Origin: Streptomyces sp. MRC013
Lineage (GTDB): Bacteria > Actinomycetota > Actinomycetes > Streptomycetales > Streptomycetaceae
Reading direction: 5' to 3'
Assembly: GCF_023614235.1 (NCBI RefSeq)
Contig: NZ_CP094264.1
Coordinates: forward strand, 4,092,001 to 4,156,000
DNA: 64,000 nt
Shown here one piece after another: positions 9,373 to 19,078 of the stretch. The translations under genes and the position numbers were made by a program. The notes beneath the pieces are model-generated. The model was not told where the DNA came from and ran no database searches. It was given only the letters and a program-made list of their open reading frames with translations. Numbering within the stretch: position 1 is the first letter of the stretch; each line of letters begins with the position of its first letter.

Positions 9373-9816
9373 GTGCGCGTCGCGGCCGTCGGCGCCATCG
9401 CCACCGGCCGCCTCAAGGCCTTCCCCGGCCGGTCCGCCGACCGGTTCGCCGCCGACCGGACGCACGCGGTCCCCCCTCCCTCCCCGTCGACGACCCCGGC
9501 GTCCGCGGAGGCGGTGCCGGCGCGAACACCCGCTCCGGCGCGGGCCGGGTGCCCCACCGGTCCCGGCCGGCGCCCCGCCGCCGACTCCGACGAGCACCGG
9601 GCCCGGCCCGAGCGGCACGGCGCGGACACCGGCCCGGTACGGGTCCCCGAGCTCCTCCGGGCCGCCCGGGCCGGCCGCACGCCCGCCACCCCGGTCGGCG
9701 GGACCCCCGGCACGCAGGAGCGCACCCCGCGCCGCGTCCGCCTCGCGGGGCGCTCCACCGGGACCCGCGGCGACGGGGCTGCCGGGGTCCGGGCCCGCCC
9801 GGGGCGGCCGGGCGCC
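9373..9816 (+). pseudogene. Decayed PfkB-family (AdoK-like adenosine/sugar kinase) remnant with internal deletion
   Basis: No intact gene lies here, but one frame from GTG 9373 keeps the skeleton of the AdoK-like kinase that normally sits between erpA and ctaC. The N-terminal part reads VRVAAVGAIATGRLKAFPGR then SADRFAAD; the middle reads DSDEHRARPERHGADTGPVR; then comes the family C-terminus (LLRAARAGRTPATPVGGTPG, then TQE) after loss of roughly 175 codons, including the substrate/ATP-site core. Compared from memory with functional homologues, most replacements are F to S, Y to H, W to R, L to P, V to A, S to P, C to R, M to T, Q to R and E to G, all A/T to G/C transitions. Local G+C is about 85%. 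It ends against the stop of the next gene. Confidence 0.72.
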
Positions 9817-11200
9817 TCACACGAGCCGGCGGACCACATGGGCCGAGCCCCGGTCCGCCGGCTCCTCGCCCACGTACTCCTGGCCCCGCATCCCGCACCA
9901 CGCCGGAATGTCCAGTCGCGCCGCGGCGTCGTCCGCGAGCACCCGCACCGTCCCGCCGACCGGCACGTCGCCGATCGCCTTCGCCAGCTCGATGACCGGC
10001 ACCGGACACCGCTTCCCCAGCGCGTCCACCACCAGCCCCCCGCTCCGGCCCGGTGCCGCCGGGCCGGCCACCGGTGCCCCGAGCCGCTCCCGCACCCCGG
10101 CCACCACGGCCGGCAGCACCTCCAGGAACCGCTCCACGTCCGCCTCCGCCACGCCCAGCGGCAGCGACACCCGGACGTTCCCCTCCGACAGCACCCCCAT
10201 CGCCCGCAGGACGTGACTGGGCGTCAGGGTCGAGCTGGTGCACGACGAACCGGATGAAACGGAGAAACCGGACCGATCCAGCTCGTGCAGCAGCGCCTCC
10301 CCCGTCCACGTACAGGCACGAGAACGTCACCAGATGGGGCAGCCGCCGCACCGGGTCGCCCACCACCTCCGACTCCGGCACCGCCTCCGTCACCACCGCC
10401 CGGATCCGCTCCACCAGCCCCCGCAGCCGTGCCGCCTCCACCGCCGCCTCGTCCCGCACGGCCCGCAGCGACGCCGCCGCCGCCACGATCGCCGGCAGGT
10501 TCGGGAACCCTGCCGACCGCCCGGACTCCCGCTCGTCCGCCGGCCCCTGGGGCGCGAACCGCACCCCCTTGCGCACCGCCAGCAGCCCGACCCCCGCCGG
10601 ACCGCCCCACTTGTGGGCGCTCGCCGCCAGCAGGGACCAGCCCCCGTCCACCGGACCCCAGGCCAGCGACTGCGCCGCGTCCACCAGCAGCGGCACCCCC
10701 GCCGCCCGGCACGCCTCCGCCGCCTCGGCGACCGGCTGCACCGTCCCCACCTCGTGGTTGGCGGACTGCAGGCACGCCAGCGCCGTGTCCCCGCGCAACG
10801 CCCCGGCGTACGCCTCCGGGGCCACCGCCCCGGACCGCCCCACCGGCACCCGCGTCACCGCCCCGCCCACCGCCTCGTGCGCCTGGGCCGCGTGCAGCAC
10901 CGACGAGTGCTCCACCGCCGACACCACCAGGTGCCGGCCCGTCCGGCGCCGCCCCGCGAGGGCCCCGGCGATGCCCGAGTGGACCGCGTGCGTCCCCGAA
11001 GGGGTGAACACGAGCTCGTCCGGACGGCACCCCACCGCCTCCGCCGCCGCCTCCCGCGCGGCGTCCAGCAGCAGCCGGGCGCGCCGGCCCTCCCGGTACA
11101 GGCGCGCGGGATCGGCCCACCCCTCGTCCAGGGAGGCCTGGAGCGCCTGACGGGCGACGGGGTGCAGGGGCGCGGAGGAGGCGACGTCGAAGTAGGCCAC
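9817..11200 (-). pseudogene. Cysteine desulfurase fused to TusA-like sulfurtransferase, frameshifted
   Basis: N-terminal class V PLP cysteine desulfurase (MAYFDVASSAPLHPVARQAL at 11200; PLP Lys in AASAHKWGGPAG) joined to a C-terminal TusA domain with its CPxP motif (GKRCPVPVIELAKAIGD). The first module would take sulfur from cysteine and the second would relay it. The reading frame breaks in the run of five C at 10299-10303 (coding GGGGG): removing one base gives VDGEALLHELDRSGF and then SSGSSCTSSTLTPSHV, which holds the catalytic cysteine. With that correction the protein is 460 residues. As sequenced, the product loses the catalytic Cys and the TusA domain. Either a sequencing error or a recent inactivation. 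Confidence 0.85.
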
Positions 11201-11433
11201 GCGGCAACGCTAACCCCGCACCCCTCCGGAAGCGGCCACAGGCCCGCGACCTGCGCCCACAACCCGAAAGAGGGGCCCGGCGGCGCGTTGGGCACCCTCC
11301 CCGCGCAGCCCCGGAAGGCGTCCAGTAGGGTTTGGTCCGCATAAACATCCAAACCCTGCCCGCGTCAGGGCGGCGACCGACCAGCGAGACGGCCGCAGCC
11401 GAGCCGCGGGCGAGACTCTCGGGAAGGCGCTAC

Positions 11434-12402
11434 GTGAGTCCCAACGGCTCCGACCGCTCGTCGCGGCGCCCGATGCGGCGGAAGCTGCCGCAGGTGCTGA
11501 CTGCGGGCCTGATCCTGGCTACCGCCTCCGGTTGCTCGTACAACTGGAAGAACTTCCCCCGCCTCGGCATGCCCACCCCGGTGACGGAGGAGGCCCCGCG
11601 GATCCTCTCCCTCTGGCAGGGCTCGTGGGCGGCAGCGCTCGCCACGGGCGTGCTCGTGTGGGGCCTGATCCTGTGGAGCGTCATCTTCCACCGGCGCAGC
11701 CGCACCAAGGTGGAGGTCCCTCCGCAGACCCGGTACAACATGCCCATCGAGGCGCTGTACACGGTGACCCCCCTCGTCATCGTCTCGGTGCTGTTCTACT
11801 TCACCGCACGTGACGAGTCCAAGCTCCTCACCCTCTCCCAGAAGCCGGCCCACACCGTCAACGTGGTCGGCTACCAGTGGAGCTGGGGCTTCAACTACAT
11901 CGAGAACGTGGACGGCGACGCCGCCACCGGCGCCAAGCCCTCCCCGGAGCTCGACGCCATCCCGGACAAGTGGCAGAAGCAGTTCCCCGCCGGTGCCGAG
12001 GGCGTCCACGACGCGGGCGTCCCCGGTACGCGCAACCCGCAGACCGGCAACCCCGGCCCGACGCTGTGGCTGCCCAAGGGCGAGAAGGTCCGGTTCGTCC
12101 TGACCTCCCGTGACGTCATCCACTCCTTCTGGGTGGTCCCCTTCCTGATGAAGCAGGATGTCATCCCGGGCCGCACCAACGCCTTCGAGGTGACCCCCAC
12201 GCAGGAGGGCACCTTCCTGGGCAAGTGCGCCGAACTGTGCGGCGTCGACCACGCCCGGATGCTCTTCAACGTCAAGGTGGTCTCCCCGGAGCGCTACCGG
12301 CAGCACCTCAAGGAGCTGGCCGAGAAGGGGCAGACCGGCTACATCCCGTCGGGCATTGAGCAGACGGACCCGGCCAGGAATGCGGAGAACAACCAACTGT
12401 GA
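11434..12402 (+). CDS. ctaC: Cytochrome c oxidase subunit II
   Basis: CuA-carrying subunit of aa3 oxidase; receives electrons from the bcc complex. 322 residues from the GTG at 11434, which follows GGGAAGG by 6 bases. A lipoprotein leader ends at Cys34 (ILATASGC), then two membrane helices, then the cupredoxin domain. CuA ligands are in [13 protein letters not shown] (Cys265, Cys269, His273, Met276) and His in DVIHSFWVV. An insertion with [10 protein letters not shown] is typical of actinobacteria. It overlaps ctaD by 4 bp. A TAGGGT -10-like box lies at 11326-11331. Confidence 0.96.
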   Translation: MSPNGSDRSSRRPMRRKLPQVLTAGLILATASGCSYNWKNFPRLGMPTPVTEEAPRILSLWQGSWAAALATGVLVWGLILWSVIFHRRSRTKVEVPPQTRYNMPIEALYTVTPLVIVSVLFYFTARDESKLLTLSQKPAHTVNVVGYQWSWGFNYIENVDGDAATGAKPSPELDAIPDKWQKQFPAGAEGVHDAGVPGTRNPQTGNPGPTLWLPKGEKVRFVLTSRDVIHSFWVVPFLMKQDVIPGRTNAFEVTPTQEGTFLGKCAELCGVDHARMLFNVKVVSPERYRQHLKELAEKGQTGYIPSGIEQTDPARNAENNQL

Positions 12403-14147
12403 GCATCCCCAACGAACCTCAGGGTGCCGTCGCGGCAGCCGACGGCTCGAAGGAGCCGTACGAGAACGAGTCGCCCGTCCGGCGCAAGCAGCCCGGTAGC
12501 GTGGTCGTGAAGTGGCTGACCACCACCGACCACAAGACGATCGGTACGCTCTACCTGGTCACCTCGTTCGCCTTCTTCTGCGTCGGCGGTCTGCTGGCGC
12601 TGTTCATGCGCGCCGAGCTGGCCCGTCACGGCACGCAGCTCATGTCGAACGAGCAGTTCAACCAGGCGTTCACGATGCACGGCACGATCATGCTGCTGAT
12701 GTTCGCGACGCCGCTGTTCGCCGGCTTCGCGAACTGGATCATGCCGCTGCAGATCGGCGCGCCCGACGTGGCGTTCCCGCGGCTGAACATGTTCGCCTAC
12801 TGGCTCTACCTGTTCGGCTCGACCATCGCCGTGGCCGGCTTCCTCACCCCGCAGGGCGCCGCCGACTTCGGCTGGTTCGCCTACACCCCGCTCTCGGACG
12901 CCATCCGCTCCCCGGGCGTGGGCGCCGACATGTGGATCATGGGCCTGGCCTTCTCCGGCTTCGGCACGATCCTCGGCTCGGTCAACTTCATCACCACGAT
13001 CATCTGCATGCGCGCCCCCGGCATGACGATGTTCCGCATGCCGATCTTCACCTGGAACGTGCTGCTGACCGGTGTCCTGGTCCTGCTCGCCTTCCCGGTC
13101 CTGGCCGCGGCGCTCTTCGCGCTGGAGGCCGACCGCAAGTTCGGCGCGCACATCTTCGACTCGGCCAACGGCGGCGCCCTGCTCTGGCAGCACCTCTTCT
13201 GGTTCTTCGGCCATCCCGAGGTGTACATCATCGCGCTGCCGTTCTTCGGCATCGTCTCCGAGATCGTGCCGGTCTTCAGCCGCAAGCCGATGTTCGGCTA
13301 CATCGGCCTGGTGGCCGCGACCATCGCGATCGCCGGCCTGTCCGTGACGGTGTGGGCCCACCACATGTACGTCACCGGCGGCGTGCTGCTGCCGTTCTTC
13401 TCCTTCATGACCTTCCTGATCGCGGTCCCGACCGGTGTGAAGTTCTTCAACTGGATCGGCACCATGTGGAAGGGCTCGCTGTCCTTCGAGACGCCGATGC
13501 TCTGGACGATCGGCTTCCTGGTCACCTTCACCTTCGGTGGCCTGACCGGTGTGATCCTGGCGTCGCCGCCGATGGACTTCCACGTCTCCGACTCGTACTT
13601 CGTCGTCGCGCACTTCCACTACGTCGTCTTCGGCACCGTGGTGTTCGCGATGTTCGCCGGATTCCACTTCTGGTGGCCGAAGTTCACGGGCAAGATGCTG
13701 GACGAGCGCCTCGGCAAGATCACCTTCTGGACGCTGTTCATCGGCTTCCACGGCACCTTCCTCGTCCAGCACTGGCTGGGCGCCGAGGGCATGCCCCGCC
13801 GCTACGCGGACTACCTGGCCGCGGACGGCTTCACCGCGCTGAACACGATCTCCACGATCAGCTCGTTCCTGCTGGGCCTGTCGATCCTGCCGTTCTTCTA
13901 CAACGTCTGGAAGACCGCCAAGTACGGCGAGAAGATCGAGGTCGACGACCCGTGGGGGTACGGCCGGTCGCTGGAGTGGGCCACGTCCTGCCCGCCGCCG
14001 CGCCACAACTTCCTCACGCTGCCGCGCATCCGCTCCGAATCCCCGGCTTTCGACCTGCACCACCCCGAGATCGCCGCGCTCGACCAGCTCGAGAACCAGG
14101 GCCGCGAGGACAACGTGCTGGTCGGCGGCAAGGAGGCCGGCAAGTGA
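12399..14147 (+). CDS. ctaD: Cytochrome c oxidase subunit I
   Basis: Catalytic subunit of the aa3-type terminal oxidase; reduces oxygen to water and pumps protons. 582 residues and 12 membrane helices. Haem and copper ligands are visible: His in [10 protein letters not shown] (about 93), [14 protein letters not shown] (His272, Tyr276 cross-link pair), the CuB pair in VWAHHMY (about 321) and the two haem His in AHFHYVVFG (about 405). The Glu of HPEVY marks the A1-type D/K channel region. The GTG start overlaps the ctaC stop and the stop overlaps ctaF, giving a coupled ctaCDF operon. Confidence 0.97.
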   Translation: MSIPNEPQGAVAAADGSKEPYENESPVRRKQPGSVVVKWLTTTDHKTIGTLYLVTSFAFFCVGGLLALFMRAELARHGTQLMSNEQFNQAFTMHGTIMLLMFATPLFAGFANWIMPLQIGAPDVAFPRLNMFAYWLYLFGSTIAVAGFLTPQGAADFGWFAYTPLSDAIRSPGVGADMWIMGLAFSGFGTILGSVNFITTIICMRAPGMTMFRMPIFTWNVLLTGVLVLLAFPVLAAALFALEADRKFGAHIFDSANGGALLWQHLFWFFGHPEVYIIALPFFGIVSEIVPVFSRKPMFGYIGLVAATIAIAGLSVTVWAHHMYVTGGVLLPFFSFMTFLIAVPTGVKFFNWIGTMWKGSLSFETPMLWTIGFLVTFTFGGLTGVILASPPMDFHVSDSYFVVAHFHYVVFGTVVFAMFAGFHFWWPKFTGKMLDERLGKITFWTLFIGFHGTFLVQHWLGAEGMPRRYADYLAADGFTALNTISTISSFLLGLSILPFFYNVWKTAKYGEKIEVDDPWGYGRSLEWATSCPPPRHNFLTLPRIRSESPAFDLHHPEIAALDQLENQGREDNVLVGGKEAGK

Positions 14148-14542
14148 AGATCCAGGGCAAGATGTTCATCTGGCTGAGCTTCTTCCTCTTGGCCATGGCC
14201 GTCCTGTACGGCCTGTGGTCGAAGGAGCCGGTCGGCACCACCGCGCTGTTCATGGCCTTCGGCCTGGCGATCATGGTCGGCTACTACCTGGCCTTCACGG
14301 CCCGGCGCGTCGACGCCATGGCGCAGGACGACAAGGAGGCCGACGTCGCGGACGAGGCCGGTGAGCTCGGCTTCTTCTCGCCGCACAGCTGGCAGCCGCT
14401 CTCCCTGGCCCTCGGCGGCGCGTTCGCCTTCCTCGCCGTGGCTTTCGACTGGTGGCTGATGTTCTTCTCCCTGCCGATCATCCTGATCGGCCTCTGGGGC
14501 TGGGTCTTCGAGTACTACCGGGGCGAGAACCAGAACCAGTGA
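14144..14542 (+). CDS. ctaF: Cytochrome c oxidase subunit IV, actinobacterial type
   Basis: 132-residue small subunit of the actinobacterial aa3 oxidase with four predicted membrane helices ([55 protein letters not shown] and [15 protein letters not shown]). The length and the [10 protein letters not shown] segment match the family. GTG at 14144 overlaps the ctaD stop. A T-tailed hairpin follows 16 bp after the stop, ending the ctaCDF transcript. Confidence 0.92.
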   Translation: MKIQGKMFIWLSFFLLAMAVLYGLWSKEPVGTTALFMAFGLAIMVGYYLAFTARRVDAMAQDDKEADVADEAGELGFFSPHSWQPLSLALGGAFAFLAVAFDWWLMFFSLPIILIGLWGWVFEYYRGENQNQ

Positions 14543-14557
14543 CCACCCGCAGCGGTG

Positions 14558-14602
14558 GGGGGACCCGGCGGACTCCGAGAGGAGGCCGCCGGGTCCCCCT
14601 TT
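14558..14602 (+). terminator. Intrinsic terminator of ctaCDF
   Basis: 14-bp perfect stem (14558-14571 with 14586-14599: GGGGGACCCGGCGG and its complement), 14-base loop, followed directly by TTT. It lies just after the ctaF stop. Confidence 0.85.
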
Positions 14603-14650
14603 GCAGTCACCCGGCGTGCCGCGCTCGACAGGCGTTCCTACGGTGTGCTC

Positions 14651-15898
14651 ATGAGCCACATCCCGAGCCTCCGCATAGCCCTCAGCTGCTCCCTGCTGGC
14701 CGTCGCCGCGGGCACCGGCCTGGCCGGCTGCGGGGGACCGGACGGCCATCCCCTCTCCGCGCGGCCGTACGACGCCGCCCGGCAGGTCGCCTTCGACGGC
14801 CCCGGCGAGGGCCGCGAGCTCCCCCTCGACAAGCCCCTCGCCCTCAGGGCCGAGAACGGCGACACCCGCATCACGGACGTCACCGCCGTCGACGAGGCGG
14901 GCCACCACCTGGCGGGCGAACTCTCCGCCGACGGCGGCCGCTGGCGCTCCACGGGCCCGCTCGCCGCCGGCGCCCGCTACACCGTCCGCGTCGCCACGGA
15001 GAACGCCGACGGCGCCCCGGGCGTCCGTACGCTGACGTTCAGGACGGCACCGGCCAAGAAGCTCCTGAAGGTGGATTTCGGCCCGGAGGCGGGCAAGTAC
15101 GGCGTCGGCCAGCCCCTCACCGCCACCCTGAGCGCCCCCGTCCCCACCAAGGACGGTCGCGCGGCCGTCGAGCGCGCCCTGAAGGTCCGCTCCACCCCCT
15201 CCGTCACCGGCGCCTGGCACTGGGTCGACGACCGGGAACTCCACTTCCGGCCCAGGGAGTACTGGCCCGCCGGCGCCACCGTCACCCTGACGAGCAACCT
15301 CGCCGGCCTCCACGTCGGCGGCGGGTTCTACGGCACCGCGACCGCCCCGCTCCGGATCGACATCGGCGACCGCGTCGAGGCCGTCACCGACGCGGCCGCC
15401 CACCAGATGGTCGTCAAGCGCAACGGCGAGGTGATCAACACCATTCCGGTGACGACCGGCAAGCCCGGCTTCGCCACGCGCAACGGCGTGAAGGTGGTGC
15501 TGGAGAAGCAGGCGTTCGTCCGGATGCGCAGCACCACGGTCGGCATCGCCGAGGGCAGCAGCGAGTCCTACGACCTGCCCGTCCACTACGCGACCCGGGT
15601 CACCTGGAGCGGCGAGTACGTCCACGCCGCGCCCTGGTCGGTCGGCTCGCAGGGGTACGCCAACGTCAGCCACGGGTGCGTGGGGATGTCCACGTCCGAC
15701 GCCGCCTGGTTCTTCGGGAACATCCGGCGCGGCGACATCGTCCGGGTCGTCAACAGCCAGGGGGAGGAGATGACCCCGTTCGGCAACGGCTTCGGCGACT
15801 GGAACCTGTCCTGGGACAGGTGGCGCCGGGGCAGCGCCGTCCACGCCGGCACCCGCGAGGGCGCCGACCCCGCCCGGCTGCGGCCCCGGCCGCTGTAG
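14651..15898 (+). CDS. L,D-transpeptidase lipoprotein (Ig-like plus YkuD domain)
   Basis: Makes 3-3 cross-links in peptidoglycan outside the membrane. 415 residues from the ATG at 14651. A leader ends in a lipobox (GTGLAGC), then two Ig-like beta domains (about 45-240), then a YkuD catalytic domain (about 245-370). The active site is YANVSHGCVGMS (about 337-348), the family HGC motif with the catalytic Cys. The domain order is that of mycobacterial LdtMt2-type enzymes. It follows the ctaCDF terminator, so it has its own promoter. Confidence 0.93.
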   Translation: MSHIPSLRIALSCSLLAVAAGTGLAGCGGPDGHPLSARPYDAARQVAFDGPGEGRELPLDKPLALRAENGDTRITDVTAVDEAGHHLAGELSADGGRWRSTGPLAAGARYTVRVATENADGAPGVRTLTFRTAPAKKLLKVDFGPEAGKYGVGQPLTATLSAPVPTKDGRAAVERALKVRSTPSVTGAWHWVDDRELHFRPREYWPAGATVTLTSNLAGLHVGGGFYGTATAPLRIDIGDRVEAVTDAAAHQMVVKRNGEVINTIPVTTGKPGFATRNGVKVVLEKQAFVRMRSTTVGIAEGSSESYDLPVHYATRVTWSGEYVHAAPWSVGSQGYANVSHGCVGMSTSDAAWFFGNIRRGDIVRVVNSQGEEMTPFGNGFGDWNLSWDRWRRGSAVHAGTREGADPARLRPRPL

Positions 15899-15937
15899 CG
15901 GTCCGCGGGCCGCGCGGGAGGGGAGGCGGGATCCGGG

Positions 15938-16339
15938 TCAGGCCTCCACGGACAGGCGGCTGCGCAGCAGCGCCGCCAGGGAGTCCGCCAGCTCCACCGG
16001 GTCCACCGGCAGCGTCACCGCCGCGTCGGCCCGGCTCCACGTCGCCAGCCACGCGTCCTGCGGCCGCCCGATCAGCAGCAGCACCGGCGGGCAGTCGAAC
16101 ACCTCGTCCTTGATCTGCCGGCACACGCCCATCCCGCCCGCCGGGGCGGCCTCGCCGTCCAGCACGCACACGTCGACACCGCCCTCGCCCAGCCGCTCCA
16201 GGACCGCCGGCAGCGTCGCGCACTCGACGTACTCGACCGGGGGGACGTCGTCCGCGGGGCGGCGCCCGGCCGCCAGCCGCACCTGCCCGCGGGTGCCCGC
16301 GTCGTCGCTGTAGACCAGTACGGTGGCGCTGGACTGCAT
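15938..16339 (-). CDS. Stand-alone receiver-like (response regulator) protein
   Basis: 133 residues with a CheY-like fold pattern (TVLVYSDDAGTRGQVRLA at the start, VDVCVLDGEAAPAGGMG in the middle) but no output domain. The acidic pair (Ser-Asp-Asp) and the Asp of VCVLDGE match the phosphorylation pocket; the usual Lys near the C-terminus is not obvious (DAAVTLPVDPVEL), so it may be an atypical receiver. It lies divergent from ctaE, with 201 bp between the two genes. No histidine kinase is adjacent. Confidence 0.72.
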   Translation of the reverse strand: MQSSATVLVYSDDAGTRGQVRLAAGRRPADDVPPVEYVECATLPAVLERLGEGGVDVCVLDGEAAPAGGMGVCRQIKDEVFDCPPVLLLIGRPQDAWLATWSRADAAVTLPVDPVELADSLAALLRSRLSVEA

Positions 16340-16530
16340 GGTTCCTCCGAGTTCGTACGTGGCAGTGCTCGGTAACCGATGCGGCGGATGCTACTCCGTC
16401 CCGCCGCCCCCCGGCACCGGTCCGGCACCGCTTCGGTCCCCTCCCCGATGGGCCGTCCGGGTGGGCCCGCAGGGCTCCCGGAGGGCGGGGACACTCCGAA
16501 CGGCACCCCCGGAGTGAGGGCGGGATAAGC

Positions 16531-16549
16531 GACCGACATAATGTCGGTC
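16531..16549. promoter_or_regulatory. Perfect palindrome covering the ctaE start codon
   Basis: GACCGACAT-A-ATGTCGGTC is a 9-bp inverted repeat with one central base; its right arm begins with the ATG of ctaE. It could be an operator for a dimeric repressor or an RNA hairpin hiding the start codon. No ribosome site is visible before this ATG. Confidence 0.5.
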
Positions 16550-17161
16550 GTGGCGACAGCAACGACAGTAGATACCGGGCACGCGCACCCGTCGGTCAAT
16601 CGGCCGAACCTCACCAGCGTCGGAACCATCATCTGGTTGAGTTCCGAGCTGATGTTCTTCGCGGCCCTCTTCGCGATGTACTTCACCCTGCGATCGGTAA
16701 CGGGTGCCGAATACTGGTCCGAGCAGGCGGGCCACCTGAACTTCCCGTTCTCGGCGACCAACACGGCGATCCTGGTGCTCTCCTCCCTCACCTGCCAGCT
16801 CGGCGTCTTCGCCGCCGAGCGCGGCGACGTGAAGAAGCTGCGCGCCTGGTTCATCGTGACGTTCGTCATGGGCGCGATCTTCATCGGCGGCCAGGTGCTG
16901 GAGTACACCGAGCTGGTCAAGGAGGCGGGCATGTCCCTCTCCTCCGGTCCGTACGGCTCCGCGTTCTACCTGACCACGGGCTTCCACGGCCTCCACGTGA
17001 CGGGTGGCCTCATCGCGTTCCTGCTGGTCCTCGGCCGGACGTACGCCGCGAGGCGGTTCACCCACGAGCAGGCAACCGCCGCCATCGTCGTGTCCTACTA
17101 CTGGCACTTCGTCGATGTCGTCTGGATCGGCCTCTTCGCCACGATCTACATGATCAAGTAA
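16541..17161 (+). CDS. ctaE: Cytochrome c oxidase subunit III
   Basis: 206-residue, five-helix membrane subunit of aa3 oxidase; stabilises subunit I and helps proton uptake. The N-terminus [20 protein letters not shown] and the helices [45 protein letters not shown] and [17 protein letters not shown] are typical. The ATG at 16541 lies inside a palindrome; a GTG three codons on is an in-frame alternative. qcrC follows 62 bp later, so ctaE-qcrC-qcrA-qcrB is probably one operon, as in other actinobacteria. Confidence 0.96.
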   Translation: MSVVATATTVDTGHAHPSVNRPNLTSVGTIIWLSSELMFFAALFAMYFTLRSVTGAEYWSEQAGHLNFPFSATNTAILVLSSLTCQLGVFAAERGDVKKLRAWFIVTFVMGAIFIGGQVLEYTELVKEAGMSLSSGPYGSAFYLTTGFHGLHVTGGLIAFLLVLGRTYAARRFTHEQATAAIVVSYYWHFVDVVWIGLFATIYMIK

Positions 17162-17223
17162 TCGGGCCCGGCCCGAAGTTCCAGCAAGCATCGACGCAGA
17201 AGATCCTGACACCGGGGTAATCC

Positions 17224-18032
17224 GTGAAAAAGCTCTCCGCACGACGACGCCATCCGCTGGCGGCGGTCGTCGTCCTACTTCTCGCGCTGGCGGCCACCGG
17301 GGGCTGTACGCCGCGTTCGCACCCGCGAGCACGGCACAGGCCGACGAGACCGCCCAGTCCCTCGCCATCGAGGAGGGCAAGAAGCTCTACACCGTCGGCT
17401 GCGCGAGCTGCCACGGCACCGCCGGTCAGGGCGCCTCCGACGGCCCGCCCCTGGTCGGAGTGGGCTCCGCCGCCGTCGACTTCCAGGTCGGCACCGGCCG
17501 CATGCCCGCGCAGCAGCCGAGCGCCCAGGTCCCGGAAAAGAAGAAGATCTACACGCAGGCCCAGATCGACCAGCTCGCGGCGTACATCGCGTCGCTCGGC
17601 CCGGGTCCGGTCACCCCCACCGAGAAGCAGTACAGCGTGGAGGGCGCGAACGTCGCCAGGGGCGGCGAGCTGTACCGCAACAACTGCGCCCAGTGCCACA
17701 ACTTCACCGGTAAGGGTGGCGCGCTCACCAAGGGCAAGTACGCGCCGAGCCTCGACGGCGTCGACGAGAAGTACATCTACGAGGCCATGCAGTCCGGCCC
17801 GCAGAACATGCCCTCCTTCCCCGACACGACCATGCCGGAGAAGGAGAAGAAGGACATCATCGCGTACATCAAGGCTGTGAACGGTGAGGAGACGCCGACC
17901 CCCGGCGGCTTCGCGCTGGGCGGCCTCGGACCGGTCAGCGAGGGTCTGTTCGGCTGGATCTTCGGGCTGGGTTCGCTGGTCGCCGTCGCCGTCTGGGTCG
18001 CGGCCCACACCGCTAAGGCCAAGAAGTCATGA
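17224..18032 (+). pseudogene. qcrC: Dihaem cytochrome c subunit QcrC of the bcc complex, frameshifted near N-terminus
   Basis: Membrane-anchored cytochrome carrying electrons from the bc1 core to CuA of aa3 oxidase. The start VKKLSARRRHPLAAVVVLLL at 17224 is normal, but the frame is lost at the GGGGGC at 17299-17304. One inserted base restores LYAAFAPASTAQADETAQSL, then the two haem-binding motifs CASCHG (about 17400) and CAQCHN (about 17690), and a C-terminal membrane helix (GWIFGLGSLVAVAVWVAA). Corrected length is 269 residues. The rest of the gene is well conserved and the stop overlaps qcrA by 4 bp, so a sequencing error is more likely than real loss. Confidence 0.9.
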
Positions 18033-19078
18033 GTAGCCAAGAGATTTCCGAAGAGAGCCTGCCTCACGAGCAGGACGCCGCGCACGGCAAGGCACTGGCC
18101 GAGAACCCGTTCGCCGACCCGGGGCTGCCGCCCCACAAGCCCCGCATCCAGGACATCGACGAGCGGGCCGCCAAGCGCTCGGAGCGCACGGTCGCCCTCC
18201 TCTTCACGATCTCGATGCTGGCCACGGTCGGCTTCATCGCCTCGTTCGTGATCTTCCCGGTCGAGAAGATCGTGTACGTGTGGCCGCTCGGCCACCTGAG
18301 CGCGACCAACCTGTCGCTCGGTCTGACGCTGGGCCTCGCCCTCTTCTGCATCGGCGCCGGCGCGGTCCACTGGGCCCGCACGCTGATGTCGGACGTGGAG
18401 GTCGCCGACGAGCGCCACCCGATCGAGGCGTCGCCGGACGCCAAGGCCAAGGTCCTGGCCGACTTCGCCCTGGGTGCCGAGGAGTCCCAGCTGGGCCGGC
18501 GCAAGCTGATCCGCAACACGATGTTCGGCGCGCTGGCCATGGTGCCGCTCTCCGGCGTCGTGCTGCTGCGCGAGCTCGGCCCGCTGCCCGAGAAGAAGCT
18601 CTTCCACACCTCCTGGGCCAAGGGCAAGCAGCTCATCAACATGAACACGATGGAGCCGCTGCGCCCCGAGGACGTCGCGGTCGGCTCGCTCACCTTCGCC
18701 ATGCCGGAGGGGCTGAGCGAGGAGGACCACGACTTCAACAACAAGATCGCCAAGGATGCCCTGATGATCGTCCGGATCCAGCCGGAGGACATCAAGGACA
18801 AGCGCGAACTCGAGTGGTCGCACGACGGCATCGTCGCCTTCTCCAAGATCTGCACCCACGTGGGCTGCCCGATCTCCCTGTACGAGCAGCAGACCCACCA
18901 CGTCCTCTGCCCGTGCCACCAGTCCACCTTCGACCTGTCCGACGGCGCCCGCGTCATCTTCGGTCCTGCCGGTCACGCCCTCCCGCAGCTGCGGATCGGC
19001 GTCAATGACAAGGGCAACCTCGAAGCGCTCGGCGACTTCGCGGAGCCGGTCGGTCCTGCATTCTGGGAGCGCGGATGA
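18029..19078 (+). CDS. qcrA: Rieske iron-sulfur subunit of the bcc complex
   Basis: 349 residues, the long actinobacterial form with three N-terminal membrane helices (from about residue 55) instead of one. The [2Fe-2S] ligands are in CTHVGC (Cys275, His277) and CPCH (Cys294, His297), with Cys280 and Cys296 as the disulfide pair. It takes electrons from menaquinol and passes them to QcrC. ATG at 18029 overlaps the qcrC stop and its own stop overlaps qcrB, so translation is coupled. Confidence 0.97.
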   Translation: MSSQEISEESLPHEQDAAHGKALAENPFADPGLPPHKPRIQDIDERAAKRSERTVALLFTISMLATVGFIASFVIFPVEKIVYVWPLGHLSATNLSLGLTLGLALFCIGAGAVHWARTLMSDVEVADERHPIEASPDAKAKVLADFALGAEESQLGRRKLIRNTMFGALAMVPLSGVVLLRELGPLPEKKLFHTSWAKGKQLINMNTMEPLRPEDVAVGSLTFAMPEGLSEEDHDFNNKIAKDALMIVRIQPEDIKDKRELEWSHDGIVAFSKICTHVGCPISLYEQQTHHVLCPCHQSTFDLSDGARVIFGPAGHALPQLRIGVNDKGNLEALGDFAEPVGPAFWERG

